Shown here piece by piece: positions 23,207-31,139 of a stretch of 36,639 nucleotides of DNA. A model generated the notes under the pieces. It was given only the letters and a program-made list of their open reading frames with translations, was not told the DNA's origin and ran no database searches. The position numbers and the translations under genes were made by a program. Every line of letters starts with the position of its first letter. Position 1 is the first letter of the stretch. The DNA comes from Kiritimatiellia bacterium (GTDB taxonomy: Bacteria > Verrucomicrobiota > Kiritimatiellia > RFP12 > UBA1067), in contig JAFUEM010000051.1 of assembly GCA_017463935.1 (NCBI GenBank), forward strand, positions 1-36,639, given 5' to 3'.

Positions 23207-24173
23207 ATTTTGCAACCGCGACAAGGTCGAGGGTCGTCTGCCACCAGTCCCTCACAAGACAGCGCAGGTTGTCGAGGCGCGACGGTTCAGGCAGAAGTTC
23301 GCTGTTCGCGAGGCTGATTACGCCGACCGCGCGCTGATAGTCCCAGAGTTCTCGGATGTAGTCGAGCCGCGCCTCGGACGGGACGACAATCGGCGGGAAT
23401 CCTGCCGCGAGGACGGGTATGTTCGCAAGAAGCCGGGCGAGTCGTCCGTTTCCATCAAAGAACGGATGCACCCGCACAAACGACACATGGGCAAAGACAT
23501 AGGCGTTCAATGCCGCCTCTTGCGTTTTGACGACCTTGAGAGCCTTGTTGAATGCTTTAAGCCAATTGTCCATAAGCCAAGGCGTATCGTCCGCCGTCGC
23601 GTATGGCATGTAAACGCTTTTGCCGTTCTCGGCACCGTATGTACCGTTGTCCTCGCGCTTCCATGATCCGACGGGACGGTAGATGTCGCGCGACTCCTCT
23701 CCGACGACAATGCGGTGCAATGCAAATATATCGTCTGCGGTTATCTTCTTCCTGCCAATCAGGGATTGGACGAAATCTACCCCCTTGGCATGCGAGACCA
23801 CATCCTGGTGATCCTTGAGAGGCTTGCCCTTTACTGTTAGTCCGTATTCCAGCACGGCCATCGTGTCGCCGAGCGAGAGCGTATTGCCCTCAATCGACGT
23901 CGAGTCATGCGTCCAGACGGCTTTCAGCTGCTTGAGAAGTTCTCGCTTGCGCGTTTCCAAAATGCCGTCGAGGAAACTCTTTCGTGACAAGCCATGAGTC
24001 TTCATGAAGGACGCGACGGCATTGTGGGAAACTTCAAGACCATGCCGAGACGTCATTTCCGCCGCGATGGCCCGAATGCTCGCTCCGCCCGCCTTTAGGT
24101 CCTTTATCTCCGCCTCGTATGGCGCAAGTTTTGACTGGAACGGCTTGCCGCGTGTAACAACTTTATCTCTCAT
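23187..24173 (-). CDS. Fic-domain AMPylase-type protein with N-terminal HTH
   Basis: 328 residues. Residues about 15-65 contain an HTH-like segment (IRAIAAEMTSRHGLEVSHNAVASFM). The self-inhibitory motif STSIEGN ((S/T)xxxE(G/N)) precedes the core, and the canonical active site HPFFDGNGRLARLL is at about residues 244-257. It therefore looks like a class II, catalytically competent and auto-inhibited Fic enzyme that transfers AMP from ATP to protein hydroxyls. The promoter is TTGCAA-17-TACAAT and the ATG is 9 nt after the -10, so a leaderless transcript is likely. It sits among toxin-antitoxin remnants; no separate antitoxin gene is seen. Confidence 0.9.
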   Translation of the reverse strand: MRDKVVTRGKPFQSKLAPYEAEIKDLKAGGASIRAIAAEMTSRHGLEVSHNAVASFMKTHGLSRKSFLDGILETRKRELLKQLKAVWTHDSTSIEGNTLSLGDTMAVLEYGLTVKGKPLKDHQDVVSHAKGVDFVQSLIGRKKITADDIFALHRIVVGEESRDIYRPVGSWKREDNGTYGAENGKSVYMPYATADDTPWLMDNWLKAFNKALKVVKTQEAALNAYVFAHVSFVRVHPFFDGNGRLARLLANIPVLAAGFPPIVVPSEARLDYIRELWDYQRAVGVISLANSELLPEPSRLDNLRCLVRDWWQTTLDLVAVAKSPQDVV

Positions 24174-24182
24174 ATCGCCAAT

Positions 24183-24211
24183 ATTGTACCAAACATTCAC
24201 CACTCTTGCAA
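24183..24211 (-). promoter_or_regulatory. fic promoter
   Basis: Minus strand: -35 TTGCAA (24211-24206), 17-bp spacer ending TTTGG, extended -10 TACAAT (24188-24183), 9 nt to ATG. Lacks the GC dyad of the dispersed repeat. Confidence 0.6.
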
Positions 24212-24251
24212 TAGCACACTTGTTACATCTGGAATCAGCCGTAGCAAATCG

Positions 24252-24380
24252 ATGGCGCTGGTCGGAAACCTCAGAGGTGCCCTATCCCGCAGAATCAACA
24301 TCCAGCACCGCCTCGTCTACCAGGTTCTCAAGGGAGAACGCGTGGTCAAGGTTCTTCGCATGTGGACCCATTACGAATAA
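24252..24380 (+). pseudogene. YoeB/Txe-family toxin C-terminal remnant
   Basis: 42 codons on the plus strand match the second half of YoeB-type mRNA interferases: VGNLRGALSRRINIQHRLVY then a terminal MWTHYE corresponding to the usual YHY end. The catalytic N-terminal half (about 40 residues) is missing and the region upstream is the fic promoter. No YefM antitoxin is found. The frame stays open upstream to about 24190 but without resemblance to the family start. Probable relic. Confidence 0.6.
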
Positions 24381-24443
24381 CGCCACGGATGCGGCTAAAG
24401 CGCTCGGCGGACATAGTCAATCTCTCGTGAAATATCATCGCAT

Positions 24444-24590
24444 CTATCCTTCGATCTTGCAGACGCGCTCCATCAGCTTGCGCTCCGTCCGACCGAAATC
24501 TGGACAGAACCAGACCTCAATCCTCGCGGCATACAGCTTGCCCCAGTCGCCTTCATAGATCTTGAACTCGTTTTCGTAATTGAATTTCAC
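24444..24590 (-). CDS. Possible 48-residue small protein
   Basis: A GTG-started ORF encodes VKFNYENEFKIYEGDWG followed by KLYAARIEVWFCPDFGRTE and a basic helical end. The coding-like composition and a TAGTAT box 12 nt upstream make it plausible, but no Shine-Dalgarno or homologue is recognised. It fills part of an otherwise gene-poor stretch between the YoeB remnant and the YkgJ remnant. Confidence 0.3.
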   Translation of the reverse strand: MKFNYENEFKIYEGDWGKLYAARIEVWFCPDFGRTERKLMERVCKIEG

Positions 24591-24628
24591 ACGACTGTGC
24601 ACATACTACAGAAAACAGCGTCGCCAAG

Positions 24629-24870
24629 TCAATCCCCTTCACGCTTTCGTGCCAGCCCCGGACAGACTTCGGCGGAGTCTGGATTGGTCCATTCAAACGG
24701 GAACGTTCGGCACTTCTCGGGCTTCACGGGATTGATGCGGCAGAGGTTGTCCTCCGTCAGATAGGCACACGAGCTCCGCGCTTGCCCGTTCTCGATCATG
24801 TCCACAAACACAGCACGTCCCTGCGCGGCAAGATGAAGCAAGCGCGAATTCTTCAGTCCGCTTTCCTGAC
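24629..24870 (-). pseudogene. YkgJ-family (zinc/iron-chelating Cys-rich) C-terminal remnant
   Basis: About 80 codons matching the end of YkgJ proteins: SSCAYLTEDNLCRINPVKPEKCRTFPFEW, which keeps the C-x(n)-C-x-I-x-P-x-K/R-P-x-x-CR-FPF core. The N-terminal CxxCxxCC part that completes the metal site is absent, because the frame runs into the preceding membrane-protein gene. No ATG near the left limit and no clear start. Most likely a truncated gene. Confidence 0.55.
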
Positions 24871-25346
24871 TACAGGTGACAGGTGAACATGGGAAGGAGA
24901 AACACAATCAAGAACAGCACTAGCCCGCAGACAAAGGCGCAACCACAGCCAAACTCGCTCGACTTGTCGTTACCAGACTTTGCCTCAGCCCATCTGTTCG
25001 CCGCAGAGCTGCACAGCAGAAAATAAGGCGCGGCGACAAAGATCGGAGCGGAAAAACAGGATGCTGCCACTATCACCGGCTCCTGATCGATCAACGCGAG
25101 CAATAGTGCCGAACCAAACAACCCGATGACCGTATGCCCCAGCAGAAACCAGAAACGCCTTCCTTGCCGCAGCGAGAGAACCATCCCGAAGGCCAGCGCA
25201 AGCGGAGCCAAGAAGATGACGACCCCATCATCGATGTATCCGGGCTGACACGCTTCGGCAACTGCACCGCCGGCCAGCAGCACAGCCAGTGCGACATACA
25301 CCCAGCCGAGCACCTCTACAATTTTCACTGATATGGGTTTATTCAT
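24870..25346 (-). CDS. Multi-pass membrane protein, unknown family
   Basis: 158 residues with four to five hydrophobic segments (about 12-32, 42-60, 68-86, 93-113 and 138-156) and a Cys-rich C-terminal region (GCGCAFVCG). No motif recognised. It starts 41 nt after the stop of the 25388-25897 gene, so the two are probably co-transcribed from the copy F repeat promoter. A YkgJ remnant follows directly after its stop. Confidence 0.65.
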   Translation of the reverse strand: MNKPISVKIVEVLGWVYVALAVLLAGGAVAEACQPGYIDDGVVIFLAPLALAFGMVLSLRQGRRFWFLLGHTVIGLFGSALLLALIDQEPVIVAASCFSAPIFVAAPYFLLCSSAANRWAEAKSGNDKSSEFGCGCAFVCGLVLFLIVFLLPMFTCHL

Positions 25347-25387
25347 CGGTCATCCCCATCGCCATGCTTCTGCCTCTCGCGTCCGCC

Positions 25388-25897
25388 TTAGAAACTCGGG
25401 CCTGTATTTACGCTGATGGATGTAGACTTGGTCGATATGGAATGGACGTAGATGTCCTTCGGATGCTCCCCTCCGAATACGGTGTGCGCGACGTTGCACA
25501 GCCAGGCGAGGTGGAAGCCTTCCCGTCCAGCAGCCACGACCTTGTATGTCGCGCCGTACTTGTCGTGCTCCACGAGATGAAGGTGAAGTTTCCATTCTGA
25601 CGGATTCGCGATGTCCGAGGAGATCACGACCTTGACCTCGTCGCTGCCGCCTGACACCTCGTCCAGCAGTGTGTCCGCTCCGGCCACCATCTGGTTTTCG
25701 GCCTGGGTGTGCTGCGGCACGTCGGCGAACCACTCCGCACCGGAACGGTAGAAACGGAGGCTGCGCATCTCCGTGGAAGTGTCTACGCCCTGTGTGCGCG
25801 TGCGCAGAAAGAAGCACAGCGCAATCGCCAGGGCGAGCAACGTCCCTGCGACAGACAAAAAGCCGATCCTTATCGTCGAACCAACAATGTTCTTCAT
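25388..25897 (-). CDS. Single-pass membrane/exported protein, unknown family
   Basis: 169 residues: one N-terminal membrane segment (IGFLSVAGTLLALAIALCFFL, residues 11-31), then a soluble extracytoplasmic part with no recognised domain. The start (MKNIVG) was chosen because its ATG lies exactly 6 nt after the TATAAT of the full repeat copy F. There is no Shine-Dalgarno, so a leaderless mRNA is likely. The longer open frame upstream only translates the repeat itself. Confidence 0.72.
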   Translation of the reverse strand: MKNIVGSTIRIGFLSVAGTLLALAIALCFFLRTRTQGVDTSTEMRSLRFYRSGAEWFADVPQHTQAENQMVAGADTLLDEVSGGSDEVKVVISSDIANPSEWKLHLHLVEHDKYGATYKVVAAGREGFHLAWLCNVAHTVFGGEHPKDIYVHSISTKSTSISVNTGPSF

Positions 25898-25903
25898 GCT
25901 CAC

Positions 25904-25943
25904 ATTATACCAAATCCGCGGCAGATGCGCCGCGCCTATGCAA
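25904..25943 (-). repeat. Hairpin-promoter repeat, copy F (full, extended)
   Basis: Full 31-bp element (25904-25934) plus 9 further bases (CTTGCATAG on the minus strand) shared with copy G. ATG of the downstream gene is 6 nt after the -10. Confidence 0.92.
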
Positions 25944-25979
25944 GATGCACTGTCGTCTTTGCGTCCTTTGCGGCAGAAA

Positions 25980-26429
25980 TCACTTGCCATGCTTGACCGC
26001 GACGGTCTGAGTGGCGTGCTGATCGCCTTTCTTTGCCTTGTCAATTCGGTCATCCCATTCGAAATAGTAGCGCTCGACAAGATTTGAAGTGTTTGGAGCA
26101 GTCTTACAGTCAAGGTTGAGCAAGATGCAGGCGTTGTCCAGAAAGTTCGTGACATAATCCCTGCGCAGATTCTCGTCACCCAATTTATCAATCCGTCCGT
26201 ACTGGTCAGAAAGCCACGTCACGTTCCAACGAACATGCATGCTTTGGTCGCTTTTCCAGCAACTCGCCGTAAAATCACGGACGGCCCAGGCGATGCTCGC
26301 GGTGCTAGTCGACAGGATCAGCGCCCAAACCAGCGATTTCCACCGTGCGCGAGCAAGCATAGCCACCGATAGCGGAATCAAGGTAAGAACCGCAACAATA
26401 GCTCCAATAAAAACCACAAACCGGAACAT
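25980..26429 (-). CDS. Small membrane protein, unknown family
   Basis: 149 residues. Two membrane segments at the N-terminus (VVFIGAIVAVLTLIPLSVAM and LVWALILSTSTASIAWAV) are followed by a soluble domain of about 90 residues with two Cys (ILLNLDCK). No family recognised. The ATG MFRF has the Shine-Dalgarno AAGGGGGG at 6 nt, and the gene starts 17 nt after the four-repeat lipoprotein stop, so they form an operon. The frame extension upstream of this ATG overlaps the lipoprotein gene and is not needed. Confidence 0.7.
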   Translation of the reverse strand: MFRFVVFIGAIVAVLTLIPLSVAMLARARWKSLVWALILSTSTASIAWAVRDFTASCWKSDQSMHVRWNVTWLSDQYGRIDKLGDENLRRDYVTNFLDNACILLNLDCKTAPNTSNLVERYYFEWDDRIDKAKKGDQHATQTVAVKHGK

Positions 26430-26445
26430 GTCACACCCCCCTTGG

Positions 26446-28254
26446 TCAATCAGCTGCGTCCTGCTTTGCCGGCTCCACGACGGCATCCTTGAGTTTCAAC
26501 GAGCTGTCGAAGTAGCTGTCGAAGTCTGATTTTCGTATTGTACCAGACAGGCGCAGGTTCTTCTCAACATCCACTTTAAACGAAAGGTCCTCTTTCCTCA
26601 TGACTCCCTTTAGTCGCGCTGAAATGCGCAGAATCGGCATCTCGCGCAAACCCCGGATATTACGCCTGGGATATGAGGCGCACAACTCCAAACCTCCGCT
26701 CTCACCATCCCACATCGGATTGTAGTAGCTCCAAGAAGTGATCTGGCTGCGGTCCAGCGGCAGAGTTACACGGACGCCGTCAAGTTGCCGACCGAGCTCC
26801 TTGACCTGCTCGCCGGTCAGCGCGACGGAGCGGGATGCCACGAGCTTCACGATGTCGTCGCCAGTAACCGTCCTGCGGTCGAACTTCGGGAGCGGCTCGG
26901 ACTTGTCCAACTGCATAAACTCCACATCCTCGAACGCCGAGAAGTCCGGCTGATACGGCTTCCGGTGGAAGACAACGGTCCCCGCGAAGTCGACGAGCCG
27001 CGCATTGTCCGAAAGCGCCTTCGCCTTGTCGCTGGGCATGAAGGCGTAGAACTCGAACGTTCCTCCGTCCTTGCCCGCAGCGCGAAGCTCGACACACGAT
27101 ACCGAAAGGTCGAGGTCAATCCGCACCGAGTGCGGCCACGACGGATTCTTATTCTTGTCTGCAGGAGTGGAAACATTCTGGACGACAACCTCTGGGAAGG
27201 TGAGTCTCCTTCCGTTCAGCCGTTCGAGAACGGTGTCCACCTTCGCTTTCGCGCCCCTGTCCGTAAACTTGGACACGAGCGATACAAGTTCCTCTCCAGT
27301 GATTGCCTGCGGGTCGAAGTCGGGCAGCTTCTCGCTTTGCCACGGCACGTCGAACTCAACGTTCTTGAGCGTGAACACTGGACGGAACCCGCAGCTCAGA
27401 AGGTTTACATCAGCCTGCTTGGACACCGTGCCCTTGAGTCGACTCAGCTCGTCGCCATAATTCCAGGGGGTGGCCCAGAGGTTCCACGGCAACCCCGCAA
27501 GAGCCTTCCGCGGGATCACGGCCCCGGCGTCAAAGGCCTGGTCCCATTCCTTGCCGAACGAGACGCGGAAGAGAAGCCCAACCGTGTCATCGTCGATGGT
27601 CGCGACCCCTGTCACCTGCGCGTTCGTGAACGTCAGCTCCCGACCGTCCAGCCGCGCCGCCAGATCTTCGCCGACGGCGTCGCTCATTCTGCCCTTCATG
27701 CCGCGCAGAACATCCACCAGCTGATCGCCGGTAATGGACGCGGCGTCGAACTTAGGGAGCTCTGCGAGCTCTATTGCCGGAACGAAGCGGTTCACCGTCA
27801 CCACGAAGTTCGATCCAAAAGTGCAGTCCAGCTCCTTGACCACGGGTTTCAACGAGAACTTACTGTCTTTCGTCTTCCGTACGAAATTACGAAGCTCCTC
27901 GGTCACGCCCGGTACGTCAAGCGTGAACCAGAAGAGCCTGACGTCGTCAGGACACAGCAGCATCCCTCCTGGGTCTCTCATGTCAATTTCTAAATGGTGT
28001 TGATCCTTCCCGACGCGCCATGGCGCCCGTTTCAGATCGTGGAACGTGAAGCGACGCCCCTCCAGCTGGCTCGCCAAGTTCTGTCGCTGTCTGAAGCTTG
28101 GCACCTTCTCAACACCAGCCAGCAGCGCAACAAGCTCGTCGCCGCTTATATTCGCGGCGTCGACCTCGGGCATCGTCGGCTCGCAGGTGAACATACGACA
28201 TCCCGAAATCAGCAATGCAGCAACTGCGACAACCCTTGAAATCATTGATTCCAT
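26446..28254 (-). CDS. Four-repeat lipoprotein of unknown family
   Basis: 602 residues. Lipoprotein signal MESMISRVVAVAALLISGC. The mature protein is four tandem units of about 140 residues, beginning near residues 28, 167, 310 and 456. Each starts P-x-(F/V)-D...(I/V)-(T/S)-G-(D/E)-(D/E/Q)-(L/I)-V and about 35 residues later has L-x-G-R/V-x-(L/V/F)-T-(F/L), followed by beta strands. Likely a periplasm-facing structural or binding protein built by domain duplication. Strong Shine-Dalgarno AAGGAGG in a leader of about 35 nt from repeat copy G. Confidence 0.8.
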   Translation of the reverse strand: MESMISRVVAVAALLISGCRMFTCEPTMPEVDAANISGDELVALLAGVEKVPSFRQRQNLASQLEGRRFTFHDLKRAPWRVGKDQHHLEIDMRDPGGMLLCPDDVRLFWFTLDVPGVTEELRNFVRKTKDSKFSLKPVVKELDCTFGSNFVVTVNRFVPAIELAELPKFDAASITGDQLVDVLRGMKGRMSDAVGEDLAARLDGRELTFTNAQVTGVATIDDDTVGLLFRVSFGKEWDQAFDAGAVIPRKALAGLPWNLWATPWNYGDELSRLKGTVSKQADVNLLSCGFRPVFTLKNVEFDVPWQSEKLPDFDPQAITGEELVSLVSKFTDRGAKAKVDTVLERLNGRRLTFPEVVVQNVSTPADKNKNPSWPHSVRIDLDLSVSCVELRAAGKDGGTFEFYAFMPSDKAKALSDNARLVDFAGTVVFHRKPYQPDFSAFEDVEFMQLDKSEPLPKFDRRTVTGDDIVKLVASRSVALTGEQVKELGRQLDGVRVTLPLDRSQITSWSYYNPMWDGESGGLELCASYPRRNIRGLREMPILRISARLKGVMRKEDLSFKVDVEKNLRLSGTIRKSDFDSYFDSSLKLKDAVVEPAKQDAAD

Positions 28255-28288
28255 TCCTCTTTCCTCCTTAACTGTTTTTGTTTTCGAT

Positions 28289-28328
28289 ATTATACCAAAT
28301 CCGCGGCAGATGCGCCGCGCCTATGCAA
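28289..28328 (-). repeat. Hairpin-promoter repeat, copy G (full, extended)
   Basis: Full element 28289-28319 with the same 9-bp extension as copy F. Lies 29 nt after the Vsr stop and directs the four-repeat lipoprotein gene. Confidence 0.92.
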
Positions 28329-28356
28329 GCGACTCGCACATCGTCTTTTCGTCGTG

Positions 28357-28818
28357 CTACCTGGCCCATCTTTCGAGGTGGCGGAGGATGAAGGCGAAGG
28401 TCTTCTCGCGTTCCTTCTCCGTCTTGAGGGCGCACTCCCACACGACGATGAGGTTCCAGCCATCCGCAGCCCACGCCTTTTCGTGCTCCGCGTCGCGGCA
28501 GACGTTGCGGCGGAACTTCGCGTTCCAGAACGCGCAGTTGGTTTTCGGACGCGTCGCCGTCGGACAGATCGAGGTCTGCACGAGCTTTCGCCCATTCCAC
28601 TCCCAGCCGTGCTGGTGCCAGAAGCATCCGCGCACCTCGATGAGCGTGCGGCACTTGGGGACCACGATGTCCGGATGGCCCACGATTCGCCTGTCGCAGA
28701 CGCGGAAGCGGTATCCGTTCGCCCACAGCATCTTCCTCACGCGCATCTCCGGCAGCGTGTCGCGCGAGTGTATCGCCGACATCACCTTCGATCGCATCTC
28801 TGGCGTTATCGTGTCCAC
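28357..28818 (-). CDS. vsr: Vsr-family (very short patch repair) DNA endonuclease
   Basis: 153 residues, usual length. The family start MDTITPEMRSKVMSAIHSRDT, then GHPDIVVPK (catalytic Asp), EVRGCFWHQHGW, the FWNAKFRRNVCRD segment and the terminal WNLIVVWECAL are all present. Vsr nicks DNA at T:G mismatches produced by deamination of 5-methylcytosine. The Cys that ends the canonical CFWHxHxC metal site is Trp here, while the Cys in WECAL is kept. Start is GTG, overlapping a 32-residue ORF. No Dcm-type methyltransferase is in the window. Confidence 0.88.
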   Translation of the reverse strand: MDTITPEMRSKVMSAIHSRDTLPEMRVRKMLWANGYRFRVCDRRIVGHPDIVVPKCRTLIEVRGCFWHQHGWEWNGRKLVQTSICPTATRPKTNCAFWNAKFRRNVCRDAEHEKAWAADGWNLIVVWECALKTEKEREKTFAFILRHLERWAR

Positions 28819-28904
28819 TTCAATTTCCCAACCCGCACGACATTATGCCAACGTCGCGCAATCATGGCCGCAAGCGCCAACACTTCAAACTGGCACGCCT
28901 TCAT
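28806..28904 (-). CDS. Possible 32-residue peptide upstream of vsr
   Basis: An ATG with an excellent AAGGAGG Shine-Dalgarno (7 nt spacing) begins a 32-codon basic ORF, MKACQFEVLALAAMIARRWH and on, ending TAA at 28806 after overlapping the vsr GTG. It starts 11 nt after the zinc-ribbon gene stop. It may be a real small protein or a device that couples vsr translation to the upstream gene. Confidence 0.5.
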   Translation of the reverse strand: MKACQFEVLALAAMIARRWHNVVRVGKLKWTR

Positions 28905-28915
28905 TTTCCGCCTCC

Positions 28916-30079
28916 TTACTGTTTTCTGCTCCGCTGGCCGAGGAATGCGCCAAGCGCGACGCAGGCGACAATAGGGCCAAGGCCAAAAGAATAATAATCG
29001 CAGGAGGCGCTTCTCAGAAATGACATGGCCAGCAGAACCAGGCCGCAGAGCCACGCATAAGTGCTCAGAAGGCCGACCTTGTCCCTGACACGCAGGTCTG
29101 GCCATGCAAAGGAAGAGTACGCCATGTAGCCAAGTGCAATCGGGACAATGCCGACAAGCCGCCCCGACGAGAGCCCCAGCCCCGCGAAAACCACCTGCGC
29201 GGCGACTGAAGCCGCCATAAACGAGAGGAAGAGCACGATGAACCTGCGATGCCCGGCCCGTCGCTCAATCGTGGCGAGCGGCAGGAAAAGCAGGAAGGCG
29301 AAAAGCAAGGCCGCCCGTCCGGAAATCTGAACAAACGGGAACGAGAGGGCCGTCAGCGGAGAAGATACGTCGAATCCGCACTTTTCGGCCATAGTCTCCG
29401 TCAGTATCCAAAAGTCTCGGTAGCGCCCCCTAACCCCGCCCCCCAAACCAATACTTGTCGTCATGTCGTGGTAGCTGTAGAACACGACGGCATGGAACAC
29501 CGGCAAGGCGAGCACCAGCGCGATGGTGAAGATCGGCGACACAGGCTTGACCGTCCGCCAGAGAGTCGGCGCGCCGACGACGATGCGCGCGACGTCGCGC
29601 AGGATGTCTCCGATGTCGTAGTCGCCCAGTGAGACTTCTTCCGGCAGCGAGTCAAGCATCGAGGCGGCGTAGCGCTCGCGCGCCTCGGGGGTCGCGCGCT
29701 CGAGTATCTGGCGCATCGTCGCCTCGCCCGGCCTCGGCGGAGCCGGCGGCGCAAGCGTCTCGTATTCGCCCTTGTCGCACCAGACAGAAAGGCAGCGTCC
29801 GCAGACGTCGATCTCCAGCTTGTCCTTCCCGTCGCCGACCTTCAGCAGCGTCATCCGTCCGGCGCATCCGGGGCACAGGCATCCGACGTGCTCCGCAGCG
29901 CGGGCGGAGCGCGTCAGCGCGGCGATGCTTTTGGTGTCCAGAGATTCGCGGAGGACGGGAAGCGTCACGGCCATGCCGCCGCATGACGGACAGCGAAAGC
30001 ACACCTTGCCCGTCGGCGTCGCGCCGCGCACAAGTTCGCGCCCGCACCGCGGGCAGAAGCCTATGTCCTTTTCGTCCAT
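28916..30079 (-). CDS. Zinc-ribbon plus rhomboid-like membrane protein
   Basis: 387 residues. Residues about 8-105 contain paired zinc-ribbon motifs: CPRCGREL, CPSCGG, CPGCAGRMTLL and VCGRCLSVWCDKGE (zf-TFIIB type). The C-terminal half has about six to seven membrane segments ordered like a rhomboid protease, with GLGLSSGRLVGI in the place of the GxSG serine motif. The position of the catalytic His (AHxxG) reads AWLCG, so proteolysis is doubtful. The ATG (MDEKD) lies 26 nt from the TATAAT of copy H. Heads a unit with the 32-residue ORF and vsr. Confidence 0.7.
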   Translation of the reverse strand: MDEKDIGFCPRCGRELVRGATPTGKVCFRCPSCGGMAVTLPVLRESLDTKSIAALTRSARAAEHVGCLCPGCAGRMTLLKVGDGKDKLEIDVCGRCLSVWCDKGEYETLAPPAPPRPGEATMRQILERATPEARERYAASMLDSLPEEVSLGDYDIGDILRDVARIVVGAPTLWRTVKPVSPIFTIALVLALPVFHAVVFYSYHDMTTSIGLGGGVRGRYRDFWILTETMAEKCGFDVSSPLTALSFPFVQISGRAALLFAFLLFLPLATIERRAGHRRFIVLFLSFMAASVAAQVVFAGLGLSSGRLVGIVPIALGYMAYSSFAWPDLRVRDKVGLLSTYAWLCGLVLLAMSFLRSASCDYYSFGLGPIVACVALGAFLGQRSRKQ

Positions 30080-30105
30080 GCAGCGACAATTCCCTGTTCG
30101 CAAAC

Positions 30106-30136
30106 ATTATATCAAATCCGCGGCAGATGCGCCGCG
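30106..30136 (-). repeat. Hairpin-promoter repeat, copy H (full, TTTGATATAAT variant)
   Basis: The dyad is complete; the box reads TTTGATATAAT (TGA instead of TGG). 85 nt separate it from the upstream hipT stop. Confidence 0.9.
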
Positions 30137-30221
30137 CCGGATCGCAATTAGATATTCCAGGCTTTGCGTCGCGGGTAAATGCATTTGCAACGACATAATG
30201 CCACCCTCATGTGCTGAGCCG

Positions 30222-31139
30222 CTACATCAAGCGAAACATGCCAAGTCGGTCTCGGAAGATGCGCAGATACTCCTTTTTCGCATCCTCCGAAAGCAGCGAC
30301 TCCGCCACCATCGCCTCGACCTGCGGCAATTGCGTCTTGAACTCGTCCACAATTCCGCGCACGGATTTTTCATCCAGGCCATAGGACCTGCCAAGCGCCA
30401 CAAAGTCCGGCATGGAGTAGTATCCGAGCGACTCGAACTCCGGCGTCGCGAAGTCCGGATCGCTGAAAAACGACAGCGCCATAAACGTCAGGTCGCCCGG
30501 AAAGTGCAGAAGCGTGTTAAGAAGATCGTACGCCGGCGTCATGACGTAGTCGCCAAGTTCACTCTCGTAGACGGAAAAGTTCTTGAGATGCGCGTCGCCG
30601 TTTGCAAACAGGTAGTCGAAGACAATCTGGCGAAAGACCTTGGGCAGCTCAACGCGGGCAGCCGGACAGGCCATGCGGACGACGTCGGCCATCTCCTCGT
30701 AGCTGAAGTCGTACTTGTACGACTCCCCGTGAGTTTCTTCGCTTCGCCCCGCAATCTGGCAGAGATCCTCCTGCCGGACGGGTTTCCCGTCCCTTCGGTC
30801 GAACCGTCGCGTAAGGTACGCAAGCTCACCATCGGCGAAACGCACGCATTTGTTCTCTGCCGTCCGGATCCTGAAAAGGCGCGAGGCAATCTGCATCGTC
30901 AGGTTTTCGTTCGCCGGGATATCCGCTGCGAAACGCGAATGCGAATCCTCGGGCACGGGCTTGAGGATGAAGTCGCCGCCTTTGTCCACTACGGAAAACT
31001 CGCCGTCGACAATCGACAAGAGAACTTTTGACTGCACTCCCGAAATCGAGTTGCGCTGCCCCTTGCGAAGCGTCATCGGCAGACGCAAATCCGCCTTGGT
31101 GAAAGGCAGCACGTCTGGCACTCTACCGCGGACGGACAT
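30222..31139 (-). CDS. hipT: HipT-like toxin kinase (C-terminal part of a split HipA)
   Basis: 305 residues. The Gly-rich loop NSISGVQSK near residue 30-38 has the Ser-Ile-Ser form known from HipT, where both Ser can be autophosphorylated. Downstream: FILKPVP (ATP-binding Lys), FDYLFANGDAHLKNFS (catalytic Asp region) and TPAYDLLNT (metal-binding Asp). A complete Ser/Thr kinase toxin is therefore encoded, lacking only the N-subdomain 1, which is the separate upstream gene. Its start overlaps that gene by 17 nt. By analogy with E. coli HipT the target may be an aminoacyl-tRNA synthetase; this is inference. Confidence 0.85.
   Translation of the reverse strand: MSVRGRVPDVLPFTKADLRLPMTLRKGQRNSISGVQSKVLLSIVDGEFSVVDKGGDFILKPVPEDSHSRFAADIPANENLTMQIASRLFRIRTAENKCVRFADGELAYLTRRFDRRDGKPVRQEDLCQIAGRSEETHGESYKYDFSYEEMADVVRMACPAARVELPKVFRQIVFDYLFANGDAHLKNFSVYESELGDYVMTPAYDLLNTLLHFPGDLTFMALSFFSDPDFATPEFESLGYYSMPDFVALGRSYGLDEKSVRGIVDEFKTQLPQVEAMVAESLLSEDAKKEYLRIFRDRLGMFRLM

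Noticed and set aside
25388-26191. 267-codon frame with a tail reading GAAHLPRIWYN before MKNIVG
   Set aside because: The shared peptide is just translation of the hairpin-promoter repeat; the same string appears at copies F and G. It is not a conserved protein segment.
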